From the NCBI RefSeq assembly GCF_003258835.1, contig NZ_NPEV01000012.1, positions 45,024-107,267 of the forward strand: 62,244 nucleotides of DNA. Reading direction: 5' to 3'. Source of the stretch: Rhodobium orientis. GTDB taxonomy: Bacteria > Pseudomonadota > Alphaproteobacteria > Rhizobiales > Rhodobiaceae. The translations under genes were made by a program, and so were the position numbers. Below the pieces are notes generated by a model. It saw only the letters and a list, made by a program, of their open reading frames with translations. It was not told where the DNA came from and searched no databases. Below, piece after piece: positions 8,969-19,154 of this stretch. Each line of letters begins with the position of its first letter. The first letter of the stretch is position 1.

Positions 8969-9970
8969 ATGGAAGACGTCGGCAACGCCTCGAAGGGTCG
9001 GTTCGTCCATGCCGCCGGGCTGGACGCCGTGCCGGCTGCGGTCAAGGGCGGCGTCGTCGCCATCGGCAATTTCGACGGTGTCCATCGCGGCCACCAGGCG
9101 GTGTTGGAGCGCGCCGTCACGATCGCGCGGGAATCGGGCGTGCCGGCGCTGGCCATGACCTTCGAGCCCCATCCGCGCCGCGTCTTCCGCCCCGACCTGC
9201 CGCTCTTCCGGCTGACGCCGCCGAACGCCAAGGCAAGGGTGATCGAGGCGATCGGCCTCGACGGCGTCATCGTCGTGCCCTTCGACCGCGATTTCGCCGC
9301 CGTCTCCGCCGAGGACTTCATCGAGGACATCCTGCTGGAGCGCCTCAGGGCGAGCCACGTGGTCGTCGGCTACAATTTCCATTTCGGCAAGGGCCGGGCC
9401 GGCTCGCCGAGCTTCCTGGAGGAGGCCGGGGCGCGCTTCGGCTTCGGCGTCACCGTCGCGGAAGCCTTCGGCGACGAGGGCGGCGAGAGCATCTCCTCCA
9501 GCCGCGTGCGCGCGGCGCTGGAAGACGGCGACGTGGCGGGCGCCGCAAGCCTCCTCGGCTATCGCTGGTTCATCGAGGCCGAAATCGTCCACGGCGACAA
9601 GCGCGGCCGCGAACTCGGCTTTCCGACCGCCAACATGAAGCTTCCCGGCGACTGCGGCCTTGCCCACGGCATCTATGCGGTCAGGATGCGCGTCGACGGC
9701 GTTGTCTATGACGGTGCGGCAAGCTATGGCCGGCGCCCGACCTTCGGCGACGGCATTCCGCTGCTGGAAGTCTTCCTGTTCGATTTCGACGGCGACCTCT
9801 ACGGCAAGACCGTCGACGTCACTTTCGTCTCCTATTTGAGGGCGGAGGAAAAGTTCGACAGCATCGAGGCGCTGGTTGCCCAGATGACCCGCGATACCGA
9901 AGAGGCGCGCATGGTGCTGTCCGGGCTGGCGCCGGCCTCACCGCTCGATGCCGCCCTTGCGTTTTCCTGA
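8969..9970 (+). CDS. ribF: Bifunctional riboflavin kinase / FAD synthetase RibF
   Basis: 333 residues. Converts riboflavin to FMN and then FAD. The N-terminal nucleotidyltransferase domain shows GNFDGVHRGH (33-42), and its end SISSSRVRAAL matches the conserved SSTRIR segment. The C-terminal kinase domain shows GRELGFPTANM and a DLYGKTVDVTFVSYLR ending. The frame stays open far upstream through maoC in another phase, so the ATG at 8969 is chosen by alignment with the family. Confidence 0.95.
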   Translation: MEDVGNASKGRFVHAAGLDAVPAAVKGGVVAIGNFDGVHRGHQAVLERAVTIARESGVPALAMTFEPHPRRVFRPDLPLFRLTPPNAKARVIEAIGLDGVIVVPFDRDFAAVSAEDFIEDILLERLRASHVVVGYNFHFGKGRAGSPSFLEEAGARFGFGVTVAEAFGDEGGESISSSRVRAALEDGDVAGAASLLGYRWFIEAEIVHGDKRGRELGFPTANMKLPGDCGLAHGIYAVRMRVDGVVYDGAASYGRRPTFGDGIPLLEVFLFDFDGDLYGKTVDVTFVSYLRAEEKFDSIEALVAQMTRDTEEARMVLSGLAPASPLDAALAFS

Positions 9971-10096
9971 AAACGCCCCTTTGCAACGGGAACCGCTGCC
10001 GCCTATAGACGGTTTTAGCAATTGTGCGGGGGCGACCCCGAACGCTGCCGCGTCGATGTGCGGTGCGCCGCGCGCGGCATCCCTGAAGGGCTCTTG

Positions 10097-11539
10097 ATGA
10101 ACGTCCGGCCGATCTTCTTCATCCTCGGCTTTCTCTATTTCGGGCTGGCAACGTCGATGATCGTGCCGGCGATCGTCGACGTCGCCGTCGGCAATCCGGA
10201 CTGGATCGCCTTCGTCGCCTCGGCGCTCTTCACCGGCGCCATCGGCCTCTTGCTGGCGCTCTCCTTCCACCGCGAACTGGTGGAGGGGCTGAGCATCCGC
10301 CAGGCCTTCCTGTTGACGACGCTCGCCTGGACGACCCTGCCGGCCTTCGGCGCGCTGCCCTTCCTCGGCCTCGGCATTTCCTACGCCGATGCCGTCTTCG
10401 AGGCGGTCTCCGGCATCACCACCACCGGCTCCACGGTCCTCGACCACCTGGAAAGCCAGCCGCCTGGGCTGCTGCTCTGGCGCTCGATCCTGCAATGGCT
10501 CGGCGGCGTCGGCATCATCGTCATGGCGATCGTGCTGTTGCCGTATCTGCGCGTCGGCGGCATGCAGCTCTTCCAGACGGAAAGCTCCGACCGCAGCGAG
10601 AAGATCGTGCCGCGCGCCGGCGATTTCGTGCGCCTGCTCGCCGGCGTCTACCTGCTTTTGACGGTGCTGTGCGCGCTCGCCTACCGGGCCTCGGAGATGA
10701 CCTGGTTCGACGCCATCAACCACGCCATGACGACGCTGTCGACGGGTGGCTTTTCCACCCACGACGCCTCCTTCGGCTATTTCACCGAACCGTCGACGGC
10801 CTGGATCGCGGTCGTCTTCATGTTCCTCGGCGGCGTGCCCTTCACGCTGATCATCCAGGCCGTGCGCGGCCGCCCGCTGGCGCTGTGGCACGACCCGCAG
10901 GTGATCACGCTGTTCCGGTTCCTCGTCGTCGTCTCGCTGTTCGGCGCGCTGTTCCTGGTCTTCACCCACCGCTTCGAACTGCTCGACGCGCTGCTGATGA
11001 CCGCCTTCAATTTCACCTCGGTGGTGACGACGACCGGCTTCTCGTACAACGACTATACGCTCTGGGGCGCGCCCATCGTCGGCACCATCTTCATGCTCAC
11101 CTTCGTCGGCGGCTGCACCGGCTCCACGGGGGGCGGCATCAAGATCTTCCGCTTCATCGTCTTTGCCGGCACCCTGCGCCACCATCTGAGGGTGATGGTG
11201 CGGCCGCACCGGGTGGTGTCGGAGCACTACAACAACGTCCGCCTGACGCCCGACATCGTCACCTCGGTGCTCGCCTTCCTCGTCGCCTATCTCGGCCTCG
11301 TCGGCGTCTTCACCGTGATCCTGACGCTTCTCCACCTCGATCTCGTGACCGCGCTGACCGGCGCCGCCCAGGCGATCGGCAATGTCGGCCCGGGCCTCGG
11401 CGACGTCATCGGCCCGTCCGGCAATTTCGCATCGCTCTCCGACGGTGCCAAATGGGTGCTGTCGGCGGCCATGCTGATGGGCCGGCTGGAGCTCTTCACC
11501 GTGCTGGTGATCTTCGATCCGGAATTCTGGTCGAACTGA
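10097..11539 (+). CDS. trkH: TrkH-type potassium uptake transporter subunit
   Basis: 480 residues with about ten to twelve membrane segments. TrkH forms the K+ channel of the Trk system. The four selectivity P-loops are visible: VSGITTTGSTV, MTTLSTGGFSTHD, FTSVVTTTGFSYND and AIGNVGPGLG, each with the filter glycine. The segment FVGGCTGSTGGGIKIFR is the intramembrane gating loop. The ATG at 10097 has GAAGGG upstream; an in-frame start at 10022 adds a Cys/Arg-rich stretch unlike the family. The regulatory partner TrkA is not in this window. Confidence 0.95.
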   Translation: MNVRPIFFILGFLYFGLATSMIVPAIVDVAVGNPDWIAFVASALFTGAIGLLLALSFHRELVEGLSIRQAFLLTTLAWTTLPAFGALPFLGLGISYADAVFEAVSGITTTGSTVLDHLESQPPGLLLWRSILQWLGGVGIIVMAIVLLPYLRVGGMQLFQTESSDRSEKIVPRAGDFVRLLAGVYLLLTVLCALAYRASEMTWFDAINHAMTTLSTGGFSTHDASFGYFTEPSTAWIAVVFMFLGGVPFTLIIQAVRGRPLALWHDPQVITLFRFLVVVSLFGALFLVFTHRFELLDALLMTAFNFTSVVTTTGFSYNDYTLWGAPIVGTIFMLTFVGGCTGSTGGGIKIFRFIVFAGTLRHHLRVMVRPHRVVSEHYNNVRLTPDIVTSVLAFLVAYLGLVGVFTVILTLLHLDLVTALTGAAQAIGNVGPGLGDVIGPSGNFASLSDGAKWVLSAAMLMGRLELFTVLVIFDPEFWSN

Positions 11540-11554
11540 CGGGCGTAGGCGGAG

Positions 11555-12784
11555 CTACTTTCCCCTTCCGGGCAATGTGCCGGTGGCGACGTCCATCATC
11601 AGTTGCCGGTGCGCCGGCACGAGGTTCTTCGCCGCATAACGGTCGAGCGCCGTCTGCCGCGCGGCAAGGCGCAAGGGCCTCAGCTTCACCTGGTTCTCGA
11701 TTGCCTCGTCGATGCGGGCCGCCAGCTTTTCGGTATCGAAGAAGTCGGTGAGGAGGCCGTTGAGGCCGTCGGCGATCACCTCGCGCACCGGCGGCGTATC
11801 GGAGGCGACGATCAGCGCGCCGCAGGACATCGCCTCCAGCATCGACCAGGACAGCACGAACGGCACCGTCAGATAGACGTGGACGCTGGAGATCTGGATG
11901 ACGCTGCGGAAGGTCGCGAACGGAACGAGGCCGAGGAAATGGATGCGCGCCGTGTCGAGGCCGAGCGTCTCAAGGGCATGCTCCTTGTAGCTCTTGCCGT
12001 CCTTGCGCTTGGCGCCATAGGCAACCCGGTCGTCGCCGACGATCACGGTGTGAAGGTTCGGCCGGCTCTTCTGCAGCCGCGCCACGGCTTCCATGAATTG
12101 CGGAAAGCCGCGATAGGGCTCCATGCCGCGGGCGACATAGGTGATGACCTCGTCCTTCACCGTCAGCGTCACGCCGTCGACCTCCAGCGTGGCATCGCCG
12201 TCCGGCGCCAGATAGTCGGTGTCGACACCGTCGTGGAGCACGCTGATGCGCCCGGTCAGGTGGTCGGGGAATTGCGAGAGCTGCCAGCGCGTCGGCGACA
12301 CGCCCCAGTCCATCTGGGCGATGTCCATCAGGATCGGCGCGTTGCGCATCCGCGTGCGGGCGTCGGAATCCTCCGAGCGATCGCCGTCGTCGAGGAAGTC
12401 GGCGTCCGAGCCGTGCGGCCGGTAGTACCATTCGAAATAGGAAAGCAGCTTGGTGTCGGGCCACAGTTCGCGCAAGAACAGCGCCGGCCCCCAGCCGGAA
12501 TGGGCGCAGACGATGTCCGGCCGCCAGCCGCGCTGCTTCAAGGGATAGAGCCCCTGGAACGCGGCCTGCGCCGTCAGCACCGCCGATTCCATCGTCGCCG
12601 CCGCCGGGTGGATCGCCTGGGTGACCTCCCGGTGCGGCTTGTAATTCACCCGGCTGATCGGAAAGGTCTGGCTGTTGGTGGCGAGCGTTCCCGCTACCAT
12701 CTCGAAGCTTGTGTCCTCGGCCAGATAGTGCATCAGCCGCCGGTACTGGCCGGGAAAATTGTTGTGCAGGAACAGAATGCGCAT
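11555..12784 (-). CDS. Family 4 glycosyltransferase
   Basis: 409 residues from the ATG at 12784 (AGGGGG upstream). GT-B fold retaining transferase: the N-terminus MRILFLHNNFPGQ is the first strand of the acceptor domain, and LEAMSCGALIVASDTPPVREV contains the EX7E-type donor-sugar motif. VITYVARGMEPYRGFP is the usual interdomain strand and sugar-phosphate loop. Acceptor unknown; no other polysaccharide genes adjoin. Convergent with trkH and divergent from ileS. Confidence 0.85.
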   Translation of the reverse strand: MRILFLHNNFPGQYRRLMHYLAEDTSFEMVAGTLATNSQTFPISRVNYKPHREVTQAIHPAAATMESAVLTAQAAFQGLYPLKQRGWRPDIVCAHSGWGPALFLRELWPDTKLLSYFEWYYRPHGSDADFLDDGDRSEDSDARTRMRNAPILMDIAQMDWGVSPTRWQLSQFPDHLTGRISVLHDGVDTDYLAPDGDATLEVDGVTLTVKDEVITYVARGMEPYRGFPQFMEAVARLQKSRPNLHTVIVGDDRVAYGAKRKDGKSYKEHALETLGLDTARIHFLGLVPFATFRSVIQISSVHVYLTVPFVLSWSMLEAMSCGALIVASDTPPVREVIADGLNGLLTDFFDTEKLAARIDEAIENQVKLRPLRLAARQTALDRYAAKNLVPAHRQLMMDVATGTLPGRGK

Positions 12785-13132
12785 GACGTGGCGGCCCCCT
12801 TCGCGATCCGGCTGCACATTGCCGCGTTTTCGCGCCGCAATAAAGCCCGCAAGGGACGCGTTGGGCCGAAACCAACGGGAGGCTTTTCTTGGGAAGCCCC
12901 GGTTGGTAAAAGGCCCGCCATGAGCTTCAGAAAAACCGCGACATGGCCGTTGAGGCCGCCGACCCGAATTACGCGCCCGGCCTTCGCCTGACCGCCTAAG
13001 AGACGGCGCGCGAGGGACCGGGACCGAAGCAGCCGCGCCGCCGCCCGGCCGGGCTCTTCATTCGCCGCGAACACCACACTCCTCGATGACAGGATGCGCG
13101 ACAAAAAGCGCATCGCCGAAAGCGACCCCGCA
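12785..13132. other. Divergent spacer before ileS
   Basis: About 350 bases. No T-box-like leader, tRNA or other RNA was recognised and short frames here look random. An in-frame ATG at 13094 could start IleRS 13 residues earlier. Confidence 0.5.
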
Positions 13133-16100
13133 ATGACCGATACGACCGATACCCGGGACTATTCCAAGACACTGTTCCTGCCGAACACAGAGTTTCCCAT
13201 GCGCGCCGGCCTGCCCAAGAAGGAGCCGGAGATGCTGAAGCGCTGGGACGAGATGAACCTCTACAAGCGCCTGCGCGAAGACGCCGCGGGCCGCGAGAAG
13301 TTCGTGCTCCATGACGGCCCACCCTATGCCAACGGCAACATCCATATCGGCACCGCCCTCAACAAGGTGCTGAAGGACGTCATCACCCGTTCCATGCAGA
13401 TGCTCGGCTACGATTCCAACTACGTGCCGGGCTGGGACTGCCACGGCCTGCCGATCGAATGGAAGATCGAGGAGCAGTACCGCGCCAAGGGCAAGAACAA
13501 GAACGACGTCCCGATCAACGAGTTCCGCAAGGAATGCCGGGACTTCGCCGCCAATTGGATCAAGGTGCAGTCGGACGAGTTCCGCCGCCTCGGCGTCGAG
13601 GGCGACTTCGAGACGCCCTATACGACGATGGCCTTTTCGTCCGAGGCGCTGATCGCCAAGGAACTGATGAAATTCGCCATGTCCGGTCAGCTCTATCGCG
13701 GCTCCAAGCCGGTGATGTGGTCGGTGGTCGAGCACACCGCGCTCGCCGAGGCCGAGGTCGAGTACCACGACTACGAATCCGACACGATCTTCGTGAAGTT
13801 CCCGATTCAGCCGTCATCTGTGGATGGGGTTTTGGTGGTCAGCGATATTGTTGTTCCGTCGATGCAAATACCCGAGCCTCCGCTGGAAATGTTGAAACGC
13901 GCATCCGTGGTCATCTGGACGACCACCCCCTGGACCATTCCGGGCAATCGGGCGATCTCATATTCATCACGTATCAAATATGGTCTGTACGAGGTGACCG
14001 CGGCACCGGAGGGCAATTGGGCCAAGGTCGGTGATTGTTATGTGCTGGCAAAGAGCCTTGCTGAGAAAGTGAAAGCTGCTGCCCGGATTGAAGATTGGAA
14101 CTTAGTTTGCGACATCGATGCCGAGTCACTCGGTAGGCTCACCTGCGCCCATCCGCTCGCCGACCTCGGCTACGACTTTTCCGTGCCGCTGCTCGACGGC
14201 GACCATGTCACCGACGAGGACGGCACCGGCTTCGTCCACACCGCCCCCAGCCACGGCGGCGAGGACTTCGACATCTGGATGGAGAAGAAGGCCGAGATCG
14301 AGGAGAGGGGGATCTCGTCGAATATCCCCCATCCGGTCGACGCCGAGGGCTTCTTCACCAAGGACGCGCCCGGCTTCGAGGGCGGCCGGGTCATCGACCA
14401 GAACGGCAAGAAGGGCGACGCCAACAAGGTCGTCATCGACAAGCTGGTGGAAGCCGGCGCGCTGATCGCCCGCGCGCGCCTCAAGCACCAGTATCCCCAT
14501 TCCTGGCGCTCCAAGAAGCCGATCATCTTTCGCAACACGCCGCAATGGTTCGTCCATATGGACCGCGACCTTGCCGGCTACGGCCTTAATGGCGGCGCTT
14601 CGAACGAAAAGGACACGCTCCGCGAGCGCGCCCTTAACGCGATCGAAGACACCCGCTTCGTGCCAGCGGCCGGCAAGAACCGGCTCTACGGCATGATCCA
14701 GCACCGCCCGGACTGGGTGCTGTCGCGCCAGCGCGCCTGGGGCGTGCCGATCACGGTGTTCGTCAACAAGGAGACCGGCGAGATCCTGCAGGACCAGGAG
14801 GTCAACGACCGCGTCATCAAGGCCTTCGAGGAAGAGGGCGCCGACGCCTGGTTCGCCGACGGCGCCAAGGAGCGGTTCCTTGAAGGCCGCATCGACGATC
14901 CGGCGGCCTGGGACAAGGTCAACGACATCCTCGACGTCTGGTTCGATTCCGGCTCGACCCACGCCTTCTGCCTGGAGCAGCGGCCGGACCTCAAATGGCC
15001 CGCCGACGTCTATCTGGAAGGCTCCGACCAGCACCGCGGCTGGTTCCATTCCTCGCTGCTTGAGAGCTGCGGCACCAGAGGACGCGCGCCCTACGACACG
15101 GTCATCACCCACGGCTTCACCATGGCCGAGGACGGCCGCAAGATGTCGAAGTCGCTCGGCAACCAGGTGTTCCCGCAGGACGTCATCAAGGACAACGGTG
15201 CCGATATCCTCCGGCTCTGGGTGATGTCCACCGACTATGGCGAGGACCAGCGGATCGGCAAGGAGATCATCAAGACCAACGTCGATGCCTACCGCAAGCT
15301 GAGGAACACCCTGCGCTGGATGCTCGGCTCGCTCGCCCATTTCGAGGGCGAGGACGTCGATATCGCCGACATGCCGGAGCTGGAGCGGCTGATGCTGCAC
15401 CGGCTGGTGGAGCTCGATGCCCTGGTCCGCAAGGCCTACAAGGACTTCGACTTCAAGCGCATCGTCTCGACCCTCTTCAACTTCATGACGATCGAGCTGT
15501 CGGCGTTCTATTTCGACGTCCGCAAGGACACGCTCTACTGCGATCCCTACTCCTCGACGCGCCGCAGGGCAGCCCTCTGGGTCATCGACCAGCTTTTCGA
15601 GTGCCTCGTCACCTGGCTGGCGCCGATGCTGCCCTTCACCATGGAGGAGGCCTGGCTGTCGCGCTTCCCGGCCGAGGAGGAGACGGTCCACCTGCACCTC
15701 TTCCCGGAGGTTCCGGGGGAATGGCGCAACGACGAGCTGGCGGCGAAATGGGCCAAGATCCGCGCCGTGCGCCGGGTCATCACCGGCGCGCTGGAGATCG
15801 AGCGCCGCGAAAAGGGCATCGGCTCATCGCTGGAAGCCGCGCCGAAGGTGTTCATCTCCGATGCCGGCCTGATCGTCGCCCTTGAGGGCGTCGACCTCGC
15901 CGAGGTCTCAATCACCTCGGGCATCGAGATCGTCCAGGGCGAGGGGCCGCATGACGCGTTCAGGCTCGACGACGTCGCCGGCGTCTCGGTTGTGCCGGCA
16001 AAGGCCGAAGGCACCAAATGCGCGCGTTCCTGGAAGGTGCTGACCGACATCGGCGCCGATCCGGAATGGCCGGACCTCAGCCCGCGCGACGCCGAGGCCA

Positions 16101-16141
16101 TGCGCGAGTTCGAAGCCCGCGCCGCCGCTGCCGCGCAATGA
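13133..16141 (+). CDS. ileS: Isoleucyl-tRNA synthetase
   Basis: 1002 residues. Charges tRNA-Ile and edits Val. Visible are the class I signature (71-74) in [11 protein letters not shown], which reads HIGT instead of [16 protein letters not shown]; the CP1 editing motif [13 protein letters not shown]; and KMSKS at 670-674. At the C-terminus the usual Cys4 zinc ribbon is reduced to KCARSWK with no second Cys pair. The stretch at about 13801-14130 (start of the editing domain) has markedly lower GC (162 of 300 at 13801-14100, 54%, against 65-70% beside it) and foreign codon choice (GTT, ATT, TCA, AAA, CGT), pointing to intragenic recombination. The frame is intact. Start could also be 13094. Confidence 0.95.
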   Translation: MTDTTDTRDYSKTLFLPNTEFPMRAGLPKKEPEMLKRWDEMNLYKRLREDAAGREKFVLHDGPPYANGNIHIGTALNKVLKDVITRSMQMLGYDSNYVPGWDCHGLPIEWKIEEQYRAKGKNKNDVPINEFRKECRDFAANWIKVQSDEFRRLGVEGDFETPYTTMAFSSEALIAKELMKFAMSGQLYRGSKPVMWSVVEHTALAEAEVEYHDYESDTIFVKFPIQPSSVDGVLVVSDIVVPSMQIPEPPLEMLKRASVVIWTTTPWTIPGNRAISYSSRIKYGLYEVTAAPEGNWAKVGDCYVLAKSLAEKVKAAARIEDWNLVCDIDAESLGRLTCAHPLADLGYDFSVPLLDGDHVTDEDGTGFVHTAPSHGGEDFDIWMEKKAEIEERGISSNIPHPVDAEGFFTKDAPGFEGGRVIDQNGKKGDANKVVIDKLVEAGALIARARLKHQYPHSWRSKKPIIFRNTPQWFVHMDRDLAGYGLNGGASNEKDTLRERALNAIEDTRFVPAAGKNRLYGMIQHRPDWVLSRQRAWGVPITVFVNKETGEILQDQEVNDRVIKAFEEEGADAWFADGAKERFLEGRIDDPAAWDKVNDILDVWFDSGSTHAFCLEQRPDLKWPADVYLEGSDQHRGWFHSSLLESCGTRGRAPYDTVITHGFTMAEDGRKMSKSLGNQVFPQDVIKDNGADILRLWVMSTDYGEDQRIGKEIIKTNVDAYRKLRNTLRWMLGSLAHFEGEDVDIADMPELERLMLHRLVELDALVRKAYKDFDFKRIVSTLFNFMTIELSAFYFDVRKDTLYCDPYSSTRRRAALWVIDQLFECLVTWLAPMLPFTMEEAWLSRFPAEEETVHLHLFPEVPGEWRNDELAAKWAKIRAVRRVITGALEIERREKGIGSSLEAAPKVFISDAGLIVALEGVDLAEVSITSGIEIVQGEGPHDAFRLDDVAGVSVVPAKAEGTKCARSWKVLTDIGADPEWPDLSPRDAEAMREFEARAAAAAQ

Positions 16142-16671
16142 CGGAGGCCCGCGATACCGGCCGCGCCCGGCGGGCGCGGTCGCTCGGCCTCGTCGTCCTC
16201 GTCCTCGGGCTTCTGGTCGACCAGCTCCACAAATACTGGATGCTGCATGTCGTTGATATCGCGGAGAAAAGCCCGATCGCGGTGACCTCCTGGTTTAACC
16301 TGGTGCTGACCTGGAACCGCGGCGTTTCCTACGGCCTCTTCCAGCAGGACAGCCATTTCGGCCGCTGGGTGCTGATTGCCGTCACGGCGGTCGCCGGTGT
16401 CGTCTTCTTCGCCTGGCTGCTGAAGGCGACGCGCTACATGCCGGCGATTTCCCTCGGCCTCGTCCTCGGCGGGGCGCTCGGCAACGGCATCGACCGGGTG
16501 TTCCGCGGCGCCGTCGCCGATTTCTTTCATTTTCACATCGGCCAATTCTCGTGGTATGTGTTCAACTTCGCGGACATATGGATTGTTGCGGGCGTCGTCG
16601 GTCTTCTGTACGACTCGCTCGTCGGCCGCCCGAAAGATGCCGCAAAGGACGGGCATGAACCGACCGGCTAG
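16138..16671 (+). CDS. lspA: Lipoprotein signal peptidase (signal peptidase II)
   Basis: 177 residues with four membrane helices. Cleaves the signal peptide of prolipoproteins at the inner membrane. Conserved blocks are present: DQLHKYW (usually DQxTK), [22 protein letters not shown], and the two catalytic aspartates in GAVADFFHF and FNFADIWIV. The ATG overlaps the ileS stop (ATGA), so the two are translationally coupled, an arrangement seen in many bacteria. A lipoprotein gene follows. Confidence 0.95.
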   Translation: MTEARDTGRARRARSLGLVVLVLGLLVDQLHKYWMLHVVDIAEKSPIAVTSWFNLVLTWNRGVSYGLFQQDSHFGRWVLIAVTAVAGVVFFAWLLKATRYMPAISLGLVLGGALGNGIDRVFRGAVADFFHFHIGQFSWYVFNFADIWIVAGVVGLLYDSLVGRPKDAAKDGHEPTG

Positions 16672-16735
16672 AGCAGCGGCCTGACAGGCGGCGACGAATG
16701 TCGCGGCGCGGGCCGCCGGAATTGAGGATCGCCGG

Positions 16736-17434
16736 GTGACGGAGATACCGAGAGTGTTGCGTTTTCTGAAACCGCTTTGCCTGGTGGCCGGCGTCGGCAT
16801 GCTTGCCGGCTGCAACAGCCTGTTGACGGGCTCCTCCGGCAGCTTCGACGACGGCACCCGCGCCGAAGAGGCGCCGGACACGGCCGTGGTCAACCGCATC
16901 ATGGAAGGCCTCGGCGGCGCCAATCCGAACAACAAGCCGATCGAGTATGCGCCGCGCTCGCCGCTGGCCATGCCCGCCTCGGAAACCGATCTGCCGCCGC
17001 CGGAAGACCCGACCGTTGCCGAGGAAAAGGTCGCCAACTTCCCCGTCGACCAGGAAGAAAAGGACGCCGCACGGCGTCAGGCCGCCACCTTGAAGGAAAT
17101 GGAGCGCCTGAAGAAGGACGAGGCGCCGCTGCTGACCAAGGAAGAGATCGAGGCCGGCCGCATCGCCGGTGCCGGCGAGAAGGGCCGTCCGCGCAATTAC
17201 CTTGAGCGCCTGCGCGAGAAAGAGTCGCTTTCCCCGCGCCTGACCCGTGCCGAAATGGACGGCCAGCGCGTCGATGTGCCGGACAAGGAACTGAACCTCG
17301 ATCCGGGCGAGGTGCCCGAGCGCCGCTATCTGATCGAGCCGCCGACCGACTACCGCAAGCCGGCGCCGAACGCCCCGGTCGGTCCGCCGGAGAACAAGTC
17401 CAAGGTCAACAAGTGGCTCGGCGACCTGTTCTGA
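16736..17434 (+). CDS. Outer-membrane lipoprotein, possibly DUF3035/BamF-like
   Basis: 232 residues from a GTG. A lipobox LAGC follows a hydrophobic helix (LKPLCLVAGVGMLAGC), so it is a substrate for LspA encoded just upstream. The mature part is charged and probably disordered, with a short segment YAPRSPLAMP ... DLPPPEDP that resembles the proline-rich core of DUF3035 proteins, known in Caulobacter as BamF, a BAM-complex accessory. The match is by eye and weak. A second GTG at 16754 is an equally good start. No membrane helix other than the signal. Confidence 0.7.
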   Translation: MTEIPRVLRFLKPLCLVAGVGMLAGCNSLLTGSSGSFDDGTRAEEAPDTAVVNRIMEGLGGANPNNKPIEYAPRSPLAMPASETDLPPPEDPTVAEEKVANFPVDQEEKDAARRQAATLKEMERLKKDEAPLLTKEEIEAGRIAGAGEKGRPRNYLERLREKESLSPRLTRAEMDGQRVDVPDKELNLDPGEVPERRYLIEPPTDYRKPAPNAPVGPPENKSKVNKWLGDLF

Positions 17435-17442
17435 TCGCGCCC

Positions 17443-17470
17443 GGCCGCAGTGCTGCGGCCTGACCTTTTC
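17443..17470 (+). terminator. Probable intrinsic terminator after the ileS-lspA-lipoprotein unit
   Basis: Stem GGCCGCA / TGCGGCC (17443-17449 / 17454-17460) with a 4-nt loop, then TGACCTTTTC. A second perfect palindrome, GACGGCGTACGCCGTC, lies at 17497-17512 without a T-run. Confidence 0.55.
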
Positions 17471-17687
17471 GCGTTTCGTGTTTTGTCCCGTGTGCTGACG
17501 GCGTACGCCGTCGGCGCGCCGTGGTGCGGCCCGTCGCCGATCCGTCCAAAAATTACAATCACGTAATGGTTATGGCGGGGCGTTTTCCGCCGCCTATATT
17601 GCTGTGAAACCGTGCGCAGCCTTGCGCGCGCCTGCCGTCGACGCCGGCCGTTGCCGCCGTCCGCCGAAACAGCCGAGAGGACCCGCC

Positions 17688-19154
17688 TTGAAGCACTGGA
17701 TTCCGAGCCTTGCCGCCGCAACCTTCCTTGCCGTCGGCCCCGCCCTTTTTGCCGGCGCCCCGGCCGCCCTTGCCGAAACCGGCACCAAGGCCATCGAGGC
17801 GGCCGAGAAGCCGCCGGTCGTCGGCGCGGACGTTTCCACCTTCACCCTCGACAACGGGCTGGAAGTGGTCGTCATCCCGGATCGCCGGGCTCCGGTCGTT
17901 ACCCACATGATCTGGTACAAGGTCGGCGCCGCGGACGAAAAGCCGGGCGTGTCCGGTATCGCCCACTTTCTTGAGCACCTGATGTTCAAAGGCACCAAGG
18001 CCCATCCGACCGGCGAGTTCTCGGCAACGGTCGCGGAAATCGGCGGCGAGGAGAACGCCTTCACTTCCTACGACTACACCGCCTATTACCAGAAGGTCTC
18101 CAAGCAGAACCTCGAACTGATGATGTCGTTCGAGGCCGACCGCATGGCCAATCTGGTGCTCACCGACGAGGTGGTGCTGCCGGAGCGCGACGTTATCCTG
18201 GAAGAGCGCGCCTCGCGCGTCGACAATTCGCCCGCCGCCCGCCTCGGCGAGGCCTTCGACGCCGCCTTTTACGTCCAGCACCCCTACGGCATCCCGATCA
18301 TCGGCTGGCGCCACGAGATGGAAAAGCTGAGCCGCGACGACGCGATCGCCTTCTACAACCGCTTCTACACGCCCAACAACGCCGTCCTCGTCGTTGCCGG
18401 TGACGTCACCGCCGACGAGGTGAAGGCGCTTGCGGAAAAGACCTACGGCAAGGTCGCCCGCCGCGCCGATCCCGGCCCGCGCATCCGCCCGACCGATCCC
18501 AAGCCGATGGCCGAGCGGTTCCTCACCCTGCGCGATCCGCAGGTGACCCAGCCGAGCGTGCGCCGGGCCTGGCCGACGCCGAGCTACACGACGGCCAAGG
18601 ACGGCGAGGCCGAAGCGCTCGACGTGCTTGCCGAAGTCCTCGGCGGCGGCTCCACCAGCCGCATCTACCGCAGCCTCGTCGTCGACAAGAAACTCGCGGC
18701 CAGCGCCGGCGCCTGGTACCAGGGCACCTCCCTCGACGACACCCGCTTCTCAGTCTATGCCTCGCCGCGCCCGGGCGTCGAACTGGACGCCCTGACGGAC
18801 GAGATCGACGCCATCATCCGCGACGTCGCGGAAAACGGCATCACCGACGAGGAACTGGCCCGCGCCAAGCGCACCATCGTCGCCGACGCGATCTACGCAC
18901 AGGACAGCCAGGCGACGCTCGCCCGCATCTTCGGCGCCGCGCTGACCACCGGCGGCACCGTCGAGGGCGTCCAGACCTGGCCAGCCCGCATCGACGAGGT
19001 GACGGCGAAGGAGGTCCGCGAAGCCGCGAAAACCTATCTGCGCAACGACTATGCCGTGACCGCCCAACTCCTGCCGGCCCCGGTCAAGACCGCCGCCGAC
19101 GCACCGAAGGACGGCGCAGATGCGGCCGCCAGAAAACCGGAGCCGAAATCCTGA
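17688..19154 (+). CDS. M16 zinc peptidase, catalytic subunit of a pair
   Basis: 488 residues from a TTG at 17688, which has GAGAGG in good position and gives an export signal (KHWIPSLAAATFLAV ... AALAE). The frame is open upstream to 17604 but would bury the signal. The inverted zincin motif HFLEH is at 93-97 (IAHFLEHLMFKGT), with the distal glutamate in the FEADRM helix. Probably periplasmic. The gene immediately downstream encodes a non-catalytic partner, overlapping by one base. Confidence 0.92.
   Translation: MKHWIPSLAAATFLAVGPALFAGAPAALAETGTKAIEAAEKPPVVGADVSTFTLDNGLEVVVIPDRRAPVVTHMIWYKVGAADEKPGVSGIAHFLEHLMFKGTKAHPTGEFSATVAEIGGEENAFTSYDYTAYYQKVSKQNLELMMSFEADRMANLVLTDEVVLPERDVILEERASRVDNSPAARLGEAFDAAFYVQHPYGIPIIGWRHEMEKLSRDDAIAFYNRFYTPNNAVLVVAGDVTADEVKALAEKTYGKVARRADPGPRIRPTDPKPMAERFLTLRDPQVTQPSVRRAWPTPSYTTAKDGEAEALDVLAEVLGGGSTSRIYRSLVVDKKLAASAGAWYQGTSLDDTRFSVYASPRPGVELDALTDEIDAIIRDVAENGITDEELARAKRTIVADAIYAQDSQATLARIFGAALTTGGTVEGVQTWPARIDEVTAKEVREAAKTYLRNDYAVTAQLLPAPVKTAADAPKDGADAAARKPEPKS

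Noticed and set aside
12785-13132. T-box leader before ileS
   Set aside because: No specifier/antiterminator pattern seen; T-boxes are a Gram-positive feature.
13801-14130. ileS patch as a mupirocin-resistance allele
   Set aside because: The patch is in the CP1 editing domain, whereas mupirocin contacts the catalytic Rossmann fold.
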